64,000 bases of DNA from Noviherbaspirillum pedocola (GCF_016632335.1 NZ_JAEPBG010000011.1:111508-175507); one strand, 5' to 3'; positions 18,058 through 27,275 are shown, counted from the stretch's first letter. Notes: generated by a model not told the origin, from the letters alone. Translations and numbers: made by a program.

Positions 18058-18837
18058 ATGAAGGTTTTTCTGCAACAATATCGACTAGCCACCAACGAGC
18101 CTCATGAACGACATATGCAGACCATATTAACCTACGACGATCTTCTGGAAAACGTAGATACACTGAGGAGCTACTCCAGTTCACCGCACGCTGAAGACCG
18201 TGAGTATGCAAGACAGCTTATCCGTCAGGGAGTCTGCTTCGTCGTGCATGTCGCTGGCGGCGAGCCGTTCTTTGCGCCCAGCCGTTTCGTTGGCTACAAG
18301 GCCAATACCCGAGCCGCCCATGCAACGAGCCCGACCAAGGATGGCAGAATAACTAACGAAGTGATTAACATCATCGCAGGCTCAAAACCAAACCACAGCG
18401 AAGCTCTTGAGCTGGAATACCAACAATTTTGTACCAGGCTGGGGATTAAACCAAGGGACAAGGCACCGTTTGGCGCATCTAGAAGATTCTGGATCCTATC
18501 GAAAGCAAGTAACTTTGAAACTGAAGTAGTCCGTTCACTGAACGATAACCCCGCCGAACGGAAGAAACGACTGCGTAAGGCACCAAAGAAGCCTAGGAGC
18601 TTGGCCGTTATAGTAAATGTCTTTGCGCGCAACCCTGACGTTGTAGCCGAGGTCCTTCTTCGAGCGAAAGGAATCTGTGAGGGCTGCAAGAAAGAAGCAC
18701 CTTTTCGCCGGCGCTCAGATAACACCCCTTACCTGGAAGTGCATCATAAAGTCAGGCTGGCAGACGGAGGGGACGATACGGTCGAAAATGCCCTTGCACT
18801 TTGCCCGAACTGTCACCGCAAGTCCCATTATGCCTAA
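18058..18837 (+). CDS. HNH endonuclease-domain protein
   Basis: 259 residues, or 240 from ATG 18115. Neither start has a strong ribosome-binding site. The C-terminal ~60 residues form an HNH nuclease with zinc Cys pairs CEGC and CPNC and the catalytic pattern LEVHHKVRL...N-ALCPNCHRKSHY. The N-terminal ~190 residues have no recognised domain and may supply DNA recognition. The layout resembles McrA-like modification-dependent nucleases. It lies a little upstream of a HEPN-like gene and a DNA methyltransferase, supporting a defence role. Confidence 0.8.
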   Translation: MKVFLQQYRLATNEPHERHMQTILTYDDLLENVDTLRSYSSSPHAEDREYARQLIRQGVCFVVHVAGGEPFFAPSRFVGYKANTRAAHATSPTKDGRITNEVINIIAGSKPNHSEALELEYQQFCTRLGIKPRDKAPFGASRRFWILSKASNFETEVVRSLNDNPAERKKRLRKAPKKPRSLAVIVNVFARNPDVVAEVLLRAKGICEGCKKEAPFRRRSDNTPYLEVHHKVRLADGGDDTVENALALCPNCHRKSHYA

Positions 18838-19155
18838 TCAACGGAACGACTTCGACAGGATACTGAGGGAAATCATACTCACAAGACTGTACTCCCTGAA
18901 GCTTTATCATACTGAACCTCCGTACTAACACGGAAAGTTGCACGACTTCGCTATGGCCCACAGTATCCCCCGTCAGTTTCTAACGCTTTGTAAACGTGAG
19001 CTCATCTAGTTGCCTTTAATTCTCCTAAACATATCTGGCAATTCCCAATAGGAGACGTTGACCGTAATTGAAAAAAAGTCATATATGACTAAATACGGCC
19101 CACAAGCAAAGCATCCTCACCAGTTTAAGTGCGACTAACTAATACGGAACGATAA
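18838..19155. other. AT-rich intergenic region
   Basis: About 320 bases separating the HNH gene from the HEPN-like gene. No gene or clear terminator was seen. AT-rich sequence near 19070-19100 could hold the promoter of the next gene. Confidence 0.4.
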
Positions 19156-19992
19156 ATGAATAAACTTGTACTGCCCCAAGTTCACGCATCGCGATCACCC
19201 CAATTTATACTATTCGAGCAAGAATTCGAAAATTTAAATGCCTTTTATTGGGTGCATCGAGCTGCGACTGCATTAATGTTAAAACATGCACCAAACCATG
19301 ATCGAATCAACCAGTTCATACCTGCACCTGAGGCGCAGCATCTCGATATCAGTAGCAACGAACTAATCGGCTTGTCGAATAAAGTGCAACTCACGGCACG
19401 ATATAGCATGCTAGTTCAAGTTGTAACGTTCTACGAAGTCTACATTGGAGATTTCCTGTTCGATCTAATGAAAGCGCGCTGGCCGGCAACAACTCAGGTT
19501 TCGATTAAGATTCGACCAAGTGATCTTCCTGACACAAATTTAGAGACGTACATACAGACAGCAACAATAAATGCGCAGATAAAGTCTGTTGTTGATGAGA
19601 GCTATCAAAAGCGCGAGGCGCGCATACGAAAGCTATTAACTGAAAATAAATATGATGAGCCTCTGCAGTCACCGCAGCGCTCCAAACTCGTAACTGCAGC
19701 ATGTGAAATAAGGAACTGCATAGTGCATGCTGGCGGAAAAGTAGATCAACGTGCAGTTGAAACGCTGACCGATTTAATTCCAACTTTACAACTTGGAGAC
19801 CAGTTGATGCTCGAGGAGCCTTTAATGTGGCAGTTATTAGGAGCTATTCGTGACAGTGCGCGCGCACTGGATTACGTCGTTAGAAAACCCGTCGCGGAAA
19901 AGTTCGAAAGACGTGCCGCCAAGAATAAACGATACTATGCTGCTAGGAAGTTGAGGAACCTAGAATTAGCAAAAAAACATAAAAAGCTTTAA
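19156..19992 (+). CDS. HEPN-like protein (candidate RNase)
   Basis: 278 residues from ATG 19156. Mostly helical. Near the C-terminal third lies ACEIRNCIVHAGGKVD, where Arg186 and His191 form an RX4H motif at the end of a helix. This is the signature of HEPN ribonucleases and resembles the RiboL-PSP/MAE-type HEPN families found with restriction and abortive systems. The C-terminus is very basic (RRAAKNKRYYAARKLRN), suggesting nucleic-acid contact. It is transcribed toward the methyltransferase gene 110 bases downstream. The family assignment rests on this motif and helical pattern only. Confidence 0.55.
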   Translation: MNKLVLPQVHASRSPQFILFEQEFENLNAFYWVHRAATALMLKHAPNHDRINQFIPAPEAQHLDISSNELIGLSNKVQLTARYSMLVQVVTFYEVYIGDFLFDLMKARWPATTQVSIKIRPSDLPDTNLETYIQTATINAQIKSVVDESYQKREARIRKLLTENKYDEPLQSPQRSKLVTAACEIRNCIVHAGGKVDQRAVETLTDLIPTLQLGDQLMLEEPLMWQLLGAIRDSARALDYVVRKPVAEKFERRAAKNKRYYAARKLRNLELAKKHKKL

Positions 19993-20058
19993 TTTCTGAA
20001 AGAATTAGCTAAACGCTCCGCAATTTCTTTTTCGATCCGAGGTAGGAAAGTTTCCATC

Positions 20059-20102
20059 TTGACATAATTATGATAATATTATAGAAAATCTGCGGAGGAA
20101 AG
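20059..20102 (+). promoter_or_regulatory. Promoter with two abutting 10-bp palindromes before the methyltransferase
   Basis: TTGACA at 20059-20064 is a consensus -35. The palindromes CATAATTATG (20063-20072) and ATAATATTAT (20073-20082) are each perfect, directly adjacent, and cover the spacer and the likely -10 (TATAGA at 20079-20084). A consensus GGAGGA ribosome-binding site follows just before ATG 20103. A dimeric repressor bound here would block RNA polymerase, as expected for control of a toxic or modification gene. Confidence 0.6.
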
Positions 20103-21299
20103 ATGGATAAGGAGCTGGGTCAATACATGACGCCGCCAGCAATTGCCAAAATGGCGGCGAAAGAACTAGGGCAGTGCGACGTTGTTATCGACTTTGCAGT
20201 TGGCGACGGTTCCCTGTTAAAAGCTGTCTGCGATATTGCCAAAAATCAGGTGCAATTGATCGGGTTTGATGTCGACCGAAAAATGGTCGCCGCCTCCAAG
20301 AATTTACTCTCCAATGCACAAATACGTAATGTTAATGGACTGAGGGCGCGTTTAGGACCCCTTAAAATTTCAGGGAACATGGGTATCATTTGCAACCCCC
20401 CATTCTTGGGTGACTTGCCTGATGATATGGATTGGATCAAGAAGGCCTTCCCTGAAGTGCAGGGAAAAAAAGGCTTTGATCGTGCAGAAGTTCAATTTCT
20501 CGCCCGTGCATTGGTGACTGGCAGGCAGTTCAATGCGAAAATCATCATCATTTTGCCAATCGGATTCGCCGACGGGGATACGTACAGCCGAATTCGGGCA
20601 AGCCTAATGAAGAACTACCGCCTGCGTAAATGCATTGAAGTGGTCGGGACTCCTTTTATGGATACCGAGGCAAGGACAGTGGCGTTGGTAATTGATACCT
20701 CACACACCTTAACCAAAGAAGTGGAAGTCTGCGAATTTGATGTAAAGAATCAGACGACTGTTCGGGTCGTCAAAAAACATCTTATTCCTGGCGCACGACT
20801 GGATGCAAGATATCATAAGGCCCATAGCTTAGCCCCGCATACAGATATCGTTTTGAAGGACCTGCGCGTGTCGATTACTCGTGGCCTATATTCTCGCAAA
20901 GAAGCGGTGATGAGAAACGTAGACGCATTGCATACAAGCGATCTGGCACAAGCTCGCGCCGGCCGCCTTGCCGCTAATCGCCATACTGTTGGAGACAAAG
21001 AGCGCCATGTTATTGCAAAGAAAGGGGATATTTTATTGCCGCGTACGGGCTCACGTGTCAGCTGGAACCCTGTCGTATTGGATTCAGGTAATGCGCCTAT
21101 TACAGACCATGTATTTAGAATTAGGGCACCAAAAGCCGTACGTGAACTTGTGTATCAGTCTTTTATCCATCCATCTTTTCAAGCCTGGCTACATGGAATT
21201 TCCAAAGGTGTATGCGCAAAAGTAGTTACCAAGCGCGAGTTGCTTGAAATGCCGGTATTCGCATGGGGCATAAAAGAGGTAACAACCTATTCATCATAG
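20103..21299 (+). CDS. N6-adenine DNA methyltransferase with fused specificity-like C-terminal domain
   Basis: 398 residues. The catalytic half carries GQYMTPPAIAKMAA at the start, SAM-binding motif I (DFAVGDGSLL, about 30) and the target-base motif CNPPF (about 97-101), typical of gamma/HsdM-like N6-adenine methyltransferases. From about residue 230 the protein resembles a type I S-subunit half: LDARYH, then a long variable stretch, then KKGDILLPRTGS and DHVFRIRAPK. It may therefore recognise its own site. No cognate restriction nuclease lies in the same operon. The convergent operon ends 80 bases away. A strong promoter with twin palindromes precedes it. Confidence 0.85.
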   Translation: MDKELGQYMTPPAIAKMAAKELGQCDVVIDFAVGDGSLLKAVCDIAKNQVQLIGFDVDRKMVAASKNLLSNAQIRNVNGLRARLGPLKISGNMGIICNPPFLGDLPDDMDWIKKAFPEVQGKKGFDRAEVQFLARALVTGRQFNAKIIIILPIGFADGDTYSRIRASLMKNYRLRKCIEVVGTPFMDTEARTVALVIDTSHTLTKEVEVCEFDVKNQTTVRVVKKHLIPGARLDARYHKAHSLAPHTDIVLKDLRVSITRGLYSRKEAVMRNVDALHTSDLAQARAGRLAANRHTVGDKERHVIAKKGDILLPRTGSRVSWNPVVLDSGNAPITDHVFRIRAPKAVRELVYQSFIHPSFQAWLHGISKGVCAKVVTKRELLEMPVFAWGIKEVTTYSS

Positions 21300-21379
21300 G
21301 CAGTGATGGTCCGCAAGTCCGAAAAATTGACGTGCCAGAAAAATACGTCTTTTCTTGCGCTTTTTGCAACATTATAACG

Positions 21380-22282
21380 TCAGCAAGTCACGTTCAAATG
21401 AAAGACGTGCCACCGACGGAGTGCGCGCGAGCGCCCGGCAGGTTTTTCAGGATGATCATAGATTAAGCCTCCTTCCTGGCTCCCGCACACAAAGCACAAA
21501 AAAGCGGCTGCCGCGATGGCGTGCGGTTTGGTGCCAATCGGCGCAATGATTGTAGGTGAGTCAATGGAGCCGCTCACTTTATGAATATTGGTAAGAGTAT
21601 CCATGCAATGTGTCACAGAGTTGGCGGCAGCATAATGGATTTCAAATTCTTCCGTGGTAAGCCGTGACGCATGATTCGAGAAACTATTGAGCTCCCAGCC
21701 TGGTTCAAACGCTGGCACCCCAAAAACCGCATGTTTTTTAAAGCGGGCAAGGTTTTCCTGCTGGGTCAATAACATGGCAAGGCGATCATCCTCGTAACCG
21801 AGTAAAAACACTGCGCGACCGCTTGAATGTAGTGAAAGATCCAATGATACGCCATGGACGCCTTTGAATTGCCGATCACCCGTTAGGTGAAACCGCGTCG
21901 ATTCGGAGAGAGTTTGCCGGCTTTCGCGTGTGTATTCTCCAGGCTCTGCATAAATAAGATATATATCGCGAATTTTCTCGCGTTTTGCCGCCAGGAATAG
22001 GAAGATGATTTCGGCAACGCCAAGCGTAGTGCACTCAATGAGAATCTCATTTTTACCACGCATGTACGCACATATCGCTTTTTGCGGACAAGGATTGCCG
22101 TCTATGAAATGATCATTAGCCACATATGTCATGAGATGGCTCGAAACTGATCTCTGTTGGCAAAGCTTGACCGCACTTGCGCCCCGATCGTCTACATCGA
22201 CACCATAAAATCCAATTTCGAACATCTTATCAGCCGATAAGAGAGGCGTCGTGCTGTGCGTGTTAGTTTTAATCGTAATCAC
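21380..22282 (-). CDS. Unrecognised Rossmann-like protein, third gene of the putative defence operon
   Basis: 300 residues. Starts at GTG 22282, overlapping the ATPase stop by four bases (GTGA), so translation is coupled. Alternating strands and helices are visible: ILIECTTLGVAEIIFLFLAA, IRDIYLIYAEPGEYT, AVFLLGYEDDRLAMLL, HAVFGVPAFEPGWEL, and near the end TIIAPIGTKPHAIAAAAFL and GLIYDHPEKP. This looks like a nucleotide- or small-molecule-binding Rossmann-type fold, with conserved-looking G-T-K-P and D-H-P elements. I cannot name the family. It could be the sensor or the effector of the operon. Confidence 0.65.
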   Translation of the reverse strand: MITIKTNTHSTTPLLSADKMFEIGFYGVDVDDRGASAVKLCQQRSVSSHLMTYVANDHFIDGNPCPQKAICAYMRGKNEILIECTTLGVAEIIFLFLAAKREKIRDIYLIYAEPGEYTRESRQTLSESTRFHLTGDRQFKGVHGVSLDLSLHSSGRAVFLLGYEDDRLAMLLTQQENLARFKKHAVFGVPAFEPGWELNSFSNHASRLTTEEFEIHYAAANSVTHCMDTLTNIHKVSGSIDSPTIIAPIGTKPHAIAAAAFLCFVCGSQEGGLIYDHPEKPAGRSRALRRWHVFHLNVTC

Positions 22283-24267
22283 GATTGAATATCAGAATCA
22301 TCAATCAAGGAAAGCTGATCACCGGCATCCTTGTTCCAGCCACGTTCAAATTCCTTAATAATAGCGGTGGAGCCCTCATTGGATGCGAGCAATAGCCGGT
22401 CTGCTACTCTACCAGGCAGATCAAGTTTCCGGCCGCGCCGATAAGAAATACCGAAGGATGGAGCGAAAATGGGATTGAGCGTATATTCCTTGGATTCAAA
22501 CTTTGACGTTTTGACCTTGGTTTCAGTTTGTCCAATAAGAACGCCCCATTTTTCAGCTTCATTTAACAGAGTGATTGCGTCATCAGAAAGCTGACCGTTG
22601 GCTACCGCAAAATGGGTCTTTTCCGGCTCACTTTGGGCGGGACGCTGTTGAGCTAATTTGAAAATCTGACCTAATGTATTGGCAATATGGTACAACTGCT
22701 TCCCCTGCGTGCCAGACCCCTTTACCTCCTCAAGGAAACGTCCGCTGCAATCCCTTGCAGCTTCTGCTTGATCATGTACGGGCACAACAAGTTCGTAGGA
22801 AGAGGTAGACTCATTTGCGGACTTATTGGATCGGCCTATCGCAAGATGGCATAGTTCTAGAAAGTGCCTAGTGTTGCCTAACGAAAGCAAAATGAAGGTA
22901 TCAAATCCGCTGTAAAGCAGGCATGGCCTATTCAACGGCTGATACAGGTAGAAAAGAGTGCCATGCAAAAAATGGTGAATCCATTCAGAATGCGGAGAAT
23001 TCTTATCTTGGCGCTTCTTGTATTTGATGAAGGAAGCATGAACATCTTCGGGGCTTTTACGCTGATGCAGCAAAGCACCATTCACAACACTGGCTTCCGG
23101 GAACTTGTCATCGACAAAATCTTCTGCTTTCAATTTGCCAGGATTTCTACGTAAAAGACCATTCTCAATTGTCTGCATCAAACGACTCCGTAATACCTCA
23201 TCCGACAAAGCCATTAATGCGACCTGAGCTGGCGATACACTCGGCAAAATTTTCTCAATCGCAGCCTTCAACTTTCCTTGATAGTTCACGTCGTTGCGAC
23301 GCACAGCAAGTCGGTCTGGATTTGTAAGAGTGTTCAGGTCAACAGGGTCGTCTTCTAGTATAACCTCTTGCGCCATGAGGCGGAAAAAGAAAAGTTCGGC
23401 AGCAAAGGTTCGAAAATCATCGCCTTGCTCTTTCTCGATATCAAATGTCCTAAAATCGGCTTCATCTTGAATCATCTCATTGCCGGCTGTGGTTGCCCGG
23501 AATGGCATGCCATTGCGTTTCATCGCGACATGAAAAACGAGCGGAGGCTGGCTGAGCTTAAGAAGAGTGTTGACAAAGATCTGTTGATACTCAAGTAGGC
23601 TTTCATACTCGTCGACGAAGACAGCAAAGACTGTATCAGTGAGATATGAAAGCGTCTGAATCGCTTTAATCATGACGCCAATGAATGGCCTTAATGGATA
23701 AAAGCGGGGTCGCTCTGATGCTAGGTCCAGATTGTTTATCCAGCTGGCGAGTCGCATACGGCTGCGTGAAATGAAGCGCTTCAGTTCCTGATAGGAGCCA
23801 GGAATGGTATCGTCAAAATCTGACAATTCTGAAAAGTCCAATTGATTAAGATCACCATATTGGGAGTTTCGCAGCGGCGTGCAATTAATTTGAGCAAGGC
23901 ATCCTAGAACTTCATCCGCAACAGCAAGGCACAACGCATGTTCAAATGCGTTATTCCAAACATGGGCTTCAATGCCGGCTCCTTGAAAAGAACTTAAAAA
24001 CTGTATATCAGTCCTTATATATAGACCGATCGTGGAAAAGGCCTCATCCGGAATATCTTTGCGCTTTGCTGAAAACTGGGTATTGTAGGACCAGTAGCGC
24101 AGAAGCGTAGTCTTTCCACAACCACGGCCGCCGACGATCACGTACGGTTTTCGTACATACATGATGTGAAGCTTGTCAAAATAGGGGGGAATGATGAAAT
24201 CATTCCACAGGTCTGGGCCCATTTCTTCTGCTCGATTTCTTGCGAATGCGCGTTCGTATGTTTTCAT
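22279..24267 (-). CDS. P-loop ATPase (ORC/STAND-like), second gene of the putative defence operon
   Basis: 662 residues from ATG 24267, one base after the stop of the upstream gene. This start is preferred to an in-frame codon 29 residues earlier. Walker A GGRGCGKTTLLRYW (from about 46) and Walker B FAVFVDEYESLL (about 216) are clear. Later elements include a sensor-like LVFHVAMKRNG and a region resembling a winged helix near the C-terminus (LLNEAEKWGVLIGQTETKVK). The pattern fits ORC/CDC6-like or STAND-type AAA+ ATPases, which often sense invaders and switch on a partner protein. The N-terminus (WNDFIIPPYFDKL) precedes the P-loop closely, as in such families. Confidence 0.8.
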   Translation of the reverse strand: MKTYERAFARNRAEEMGPDLWNDFIIPPYFDKLHIMYVRKPYVIVGGRGCGKTTLLRYWSYNTQFSAKRKDIPDEAFSTIGLYIRTDIQFLSSFQGAGIEAHVWNNAFEHALCLAVADEVLGCLAQINCTPLRNSQYGDLNQLDFSELSDFDDTIPGSYQELKRFISRSRMRLASWINNLDLASERPRFYPLRPFIGVMIKAIQTLSYLTDTVFAVFVDEYESLLEYQQIFVNTLLKLSQPPLVFHVAMKRNGMPFRATTAGNEMIQDEADFRTFDIEKEQGDDFRTFAAELFFFRLMAQEVILEDDPVDLNTLTNPDRLAVRRNDVNYQGKLKAAIEKILPSVSPAQVALMALSDEVLRSRLMQTIENGLLRRNPGKLKAEDFVDDKFPEASVVNGALLHQRKSPEDVHASFIKYKKRQDKNSPHSEWIHHFLHGTLFYLYQPLNRPCLLYSGFDTFILLSLGNTRHFLELCHLAIGRSNKSANESTSSYELVVPVHDQAEAARDCSGRFLEEVKGSGTQGKQLYHIANTLGQIFKLAQQRPAQSEPEKTHFAVANGQLSDDAITLLNEAEKWGVLIGQTETKVKTSKFESKEYTLNPIFAPSFGISYRRGRKLDLPGRVADRLLLASNEGSTAIIKEFERGWNKDAGDQLSLIDDSDIQS

Positions 24268-24268
24268 G

Positions 24269-25240
24269 CTATCGGTCCAGCAAGGGTTCCCAGTTATTAG
24301 TGTCGTACCAGTATGCGGGTAGGGCGTTATTCGGAGTGGCATGCTCGAATGCATAGCTCAGACATTGTCCGCCATACCCAAATGGTCCAACTTTTCCTGT
24401 GAGAGGAAGCGATGCCTTCTTGGCGAGATCGAGATAATGCTTTTTCAGCTCCGCTGACACAGCTCGCTGGTATCTTTCGTCCACCCGTGCACCATCGAAA
24501 AGGTGGTATTCCTTTCCTAAAGTGTCGGCGCATATCACGTCGACAAAGGGATAATTATGTTGAATAGCGCTGATACCATCTGCATGGGCGGCCAAGACGA
24601 GATACACGATACGAACTTCGGGGTGGTCTTTATGAAACGTTTCAAGTTTAGTGATCGACACGAAATCCTTGAACTGGTCGCCTGAACCCAAGAAATCGTC
24701 TACGATAATCAAAAGCCGTGCCCCCGGCGACCAGTCTATTACTTTCTGTGGCCATATAAGCCAGTCTGCATAAATGCGAAAAAGCCGTTGGATCAGTCGC
24801 AAAACATAGAAACCACTTTTAGTAGGCGGTTTATCAAAGGAGATGGCTGGAACCAGCCGTACACCGGGGTCTTGTTTTTTTGATAATGATTTAGTTAATG
24901 CCAAATCCGATGCGAAGGTATAACACAGATCGGGGCAGGTCATTAGCCATTCTAGCGTAGCTAGGACTTGAGCTTTTGACTTGAAAAGTAAGTTGTCAAG
25001 CAACACCGCTCCTAGAAATGGATATTGATAATAGTCAAACTGATCAATCCATCTATCCAACCGATCGAGACTAATCGAAGCCCAAATTCCCGATTTAACG
25101 TAGTTGCGCGTTCGCTGATGCACCTGTTCAATGAACTGTTGGTTGTCTGGATTGGCTAAAAGTGTTTTCACATATGACCTAACAGGAAAGCTTGGAGGTT
25201 TGATAAACGCAACGCTAGCTAAAAAAGGGGAAAAGACCAA
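24269..25240 (-). CDS. Phosphoribosyltransferase-like protein (PRTase-CE type), first gene of the putative defence operon
   Basis: Up to 323 residues. The start is uncertain: TTG at 25240 gives the longest form, while GTG at 25171 has AGG at a fair distance. The signature LLIIVDDFLGSGDQ (about 177-190) is the PRPP-binding loop of type I phosphoribosyltransferases, with DD and SG at the expected places. The long helical N-terminus (about 1-150) is not found in nucleotide-salvage enzymes, so this is probably a conflict-type PRTase rather than housekeeping. The C-terminus has FGYGGQCLSYAFEHATPNNALPAYW, a conserved-looking motif that may bind substrate. It is directly followed by the ATPase gene, one base away. 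Confidence 0.75.
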   Translation of the reverse strand: MVFSPFLASVAFIKPPSFPVRSYVKTLLANPDNQQFIEQVHQRTRNYVKSGIWASISLDRLDRWIDQFDYYQYPFLGAVLLDNLLFKSKAQVLATLEWLMTCPDLCYTFASDLALTKSLSKKQDPGVRLVPAISFDKPPTKSGFYVLRLIQRLFRIYADWLIWPQKVIDWSPGARLLIIVDDFLGSGDQFKDFVSITKLETFHKDHPEVRIVYLVLAAHADGISAIQHNYPFVDVICADTLGKEYHLFDGARVDERYQRAVSAELKKHYLDLAKKASLPLTGKVGPFGYGGQCLSYAFEHATPNNALPAYWYDTNNWEPLLDR

Positions 25241-25817
25241 AAATTTTTGCGATCCAGCATTCCGTAGTTAGATTTATCGGCTTTGGACACAGGAAAATTT
25301 TGCTCCAAGGATTCAAGGGAATAAGACCAAGCGATGGTAGAAGGCGCCTCTGGTCAATTCAATGCGAGAACAGCAACGCGAACTGCATTAGGCGCCGATC
25401 AGCATCTACTGTGCCCTGTTGATGCGCAGTAGAATTCCTTTGCACAGGAGGGCCGCTCAGTTTTCTACAGTGCCAATTATAATAAGTTCACATTATAAAC
25501 AGTCGGGAAGTGTTTTGCTTGAATCGCGGTGAGTGAAAGTGGTGTAACTGGCAAAGGGTTAATCGTCATAATGTCCGCTTCCGCTGCATTGCGGTCAGTG
25601 TCTTGAGCCGCGGATCCCGTCGGCACTACATACTCGATTGTCTTACGTCGCGCCAAGATTTGCGCGCTCCAACATCAGCGGCGCTTAGCCGCTTCCCAGC
25701 AACACCAATGTGTTAGCCTTTGACGAATTAGTCACGTTTTGCGCACTCGAAACACCTGCGCGGCGTATCTAGCTCGTGCAGTAGCCGAGCTTGTCGTCAT
25801 GTATCGGGAGAAAGACA
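25241..25817. other. Gap at the right edge of the defence island
   Basis: About 580 bases. It should contain the leftward promoter of the PRTase operon (AT-rich around 25240-25300 and 25480-25510). No gene, integrase, tRNA or attachment-site repeat was recognised. Confidence 0.4.
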
Positions 25818-27275
25818 ATGCGCATCTATTTCAAGGCAGTTTCACAGGTAGAAGCAATCTGTAGAAGGGTAGCTTCCACTGCTGAGATACCCATGCGCCG
25901 TGCGCGCAGCGCGACTGCCGCAATGATGGGCTACAAAGACTGGGCAGAACTTAAGGAAATCACGGAGGCAGGGGTAGATCGGCCGTCGCTGCCGGATGAG
26001 ATTTGTACCACGGAAGTCGTGCAAAGCCGGGTGTTGTACCAAGTCGCGCGTTTGGCCCATGCGATTGCCATTGATGAGGAAACCGCGGCGCGGGCCATTT
26101 CCCATATCCGTCCTACGACAGCGTTCTTTCTTCCCTACCTGGAATCGGACTCACCTACCGCTATGCTGTTTCCGCGGCAGTGGACGGGGTCATCAGAATG
26201 GCGAAAGGACTCCGACAGATTCATCGCAGAGATTGGCGGCACGGTGCAGCGGGATACGCTTGCCGAGCTTGCCTGCGGCAAGGAAGAGGGCGCTGCCATC
26301 CTTGATCCAGCCACAGGTGTTCGTGTGATGGCTGCTTATACGGGCGAGCCACGGGACGGTCTCGAACCGGGGGACCCCTTCGCTGTGCTAGCCCTGCGTT
26401 TCGTACCGGTAGTGCAGGAACAAGTGCTAACGCACATCGAGATCCGCCTGTTGACTTTCATGTGCGCCGAAGACATTAGCGAAGAAGGGCTGGATTTCGT
26501 CGCATCGGCCGTCATCAGCTATCTCAACCAGCCGGTGATCCACTGGCAATGCAGCGGTAACGTGAGCGGCGCCGCGGAGGGAATACAACTCTCTCTGCAC
26601 GGCATCATAGGCTCCGATGAAGAACGTACGTTTGTAGAGGCACTGGACGCAATGCTTTGCGAATGCGAGGCTCGATGGCAGAAAATGGAGGGATGTTCGG
26701 TAACATCTACAGAGCGTCTAGCCCAGCTGCCGCTCGCGGCGTTCGACAATTACATCGAAGACTTTTTCGAGCCTGATGATTCGGTACAGCCGATAACGGA
26801 GCCTGCAATTGAGGACGTCACAGCGGTGTACGACTTGGTCTGCAGCGCTATGCAGCAGGCACCTGCGCGACTGTGCGAATACCTCGGTGCCCACGGCAAG
26901 TCCGACTATGCCGACTTCGCCCAGGCACACCACGTGGCCACTCCAGAGGGCATCCGCCTCTTCCTCGAATTCGTACAGGCGATGGAGCATGCACGAGCTT
27001 TGCCCGCCGAAGTCGCGGTCTTCATCCAGAACCATTTCATCACTACCGGGGTGGCGAATGCTGAAGGCATGGAGGGGTTCCTGCACGAGACGGGAGAAAT
27101 GCAGGGTGACCTCGAAAAGACGTTGTCCGAGATGAACCAGCGCCACGCAGACAAGGCGGCAGCATTGGACTGCCGCGAAATGGAGAAGCACTACCGTGAG
27201 ACACCTCCAGCGCGCCTTGCCGATATCGTCTTCGCGGGCCAGGCCGCTTTCCTGGGTAACGTTGAGGCGCGATAG
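25818..27275 (+). CDS. Large hypothetical protein
   Basis: About 485 residues from ATG 25818, which has GGGAG at the right distance; an earlier start at 25791 lacks one. The first ~50 residues (ICRRVASTAEIPMRRARSA then MMGYKDWAELKE) match a short N-terminal module seen in many plasmid and genomic-island hypothetical proteins. The rest is acidic and contains no motif I recognise. It has two broadly helical regions, and a C-terminal part rich in His and Glu (HFITTGVANAEGMEGF). No leader. No operon partner is evident. Confidence 0.6.
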   Translation: MRIYFKAVSQVEAICRRVASTAEIPMRRARSATAAMMGYKDWAELKEITEAGVDRPSLPDEICTTEVVQSRVLYQVARLAHAIAIDEETAARAISHIRPTTAFFLPYLESDSPTAMLFPRQWTGSSEWRKDSDRFIAEIGGTVQRDTLAELACGKEEGAAILDPATGVRVMAAYTGEPRDGLEPGDPFAVLALRFVPVVQEQVLTHIEIRLLTFMCAEDISEEGLDFVASAVISYLNQPVIHWQCSGNVSGAAEGIQLSLHGIIGSDEERTFVEALDAMLCECEARWQKMEGCSVTSTERLAQLPLAAFDNYIEDFFEPDDSVQPITEPAIEDVTAVYDLVCSAMQQAPARLCEYLGAHGKSDYADFAQAHHVATPEGIRLFLEFVQAMEHARALPAEVAVFIQNHFITTGVANAEGMEGFLHETGEMQGDLEKTLSEMNQRHADKAAALDCREMEKHYRETPPARLADIVFAGQAAFLGNVEAR

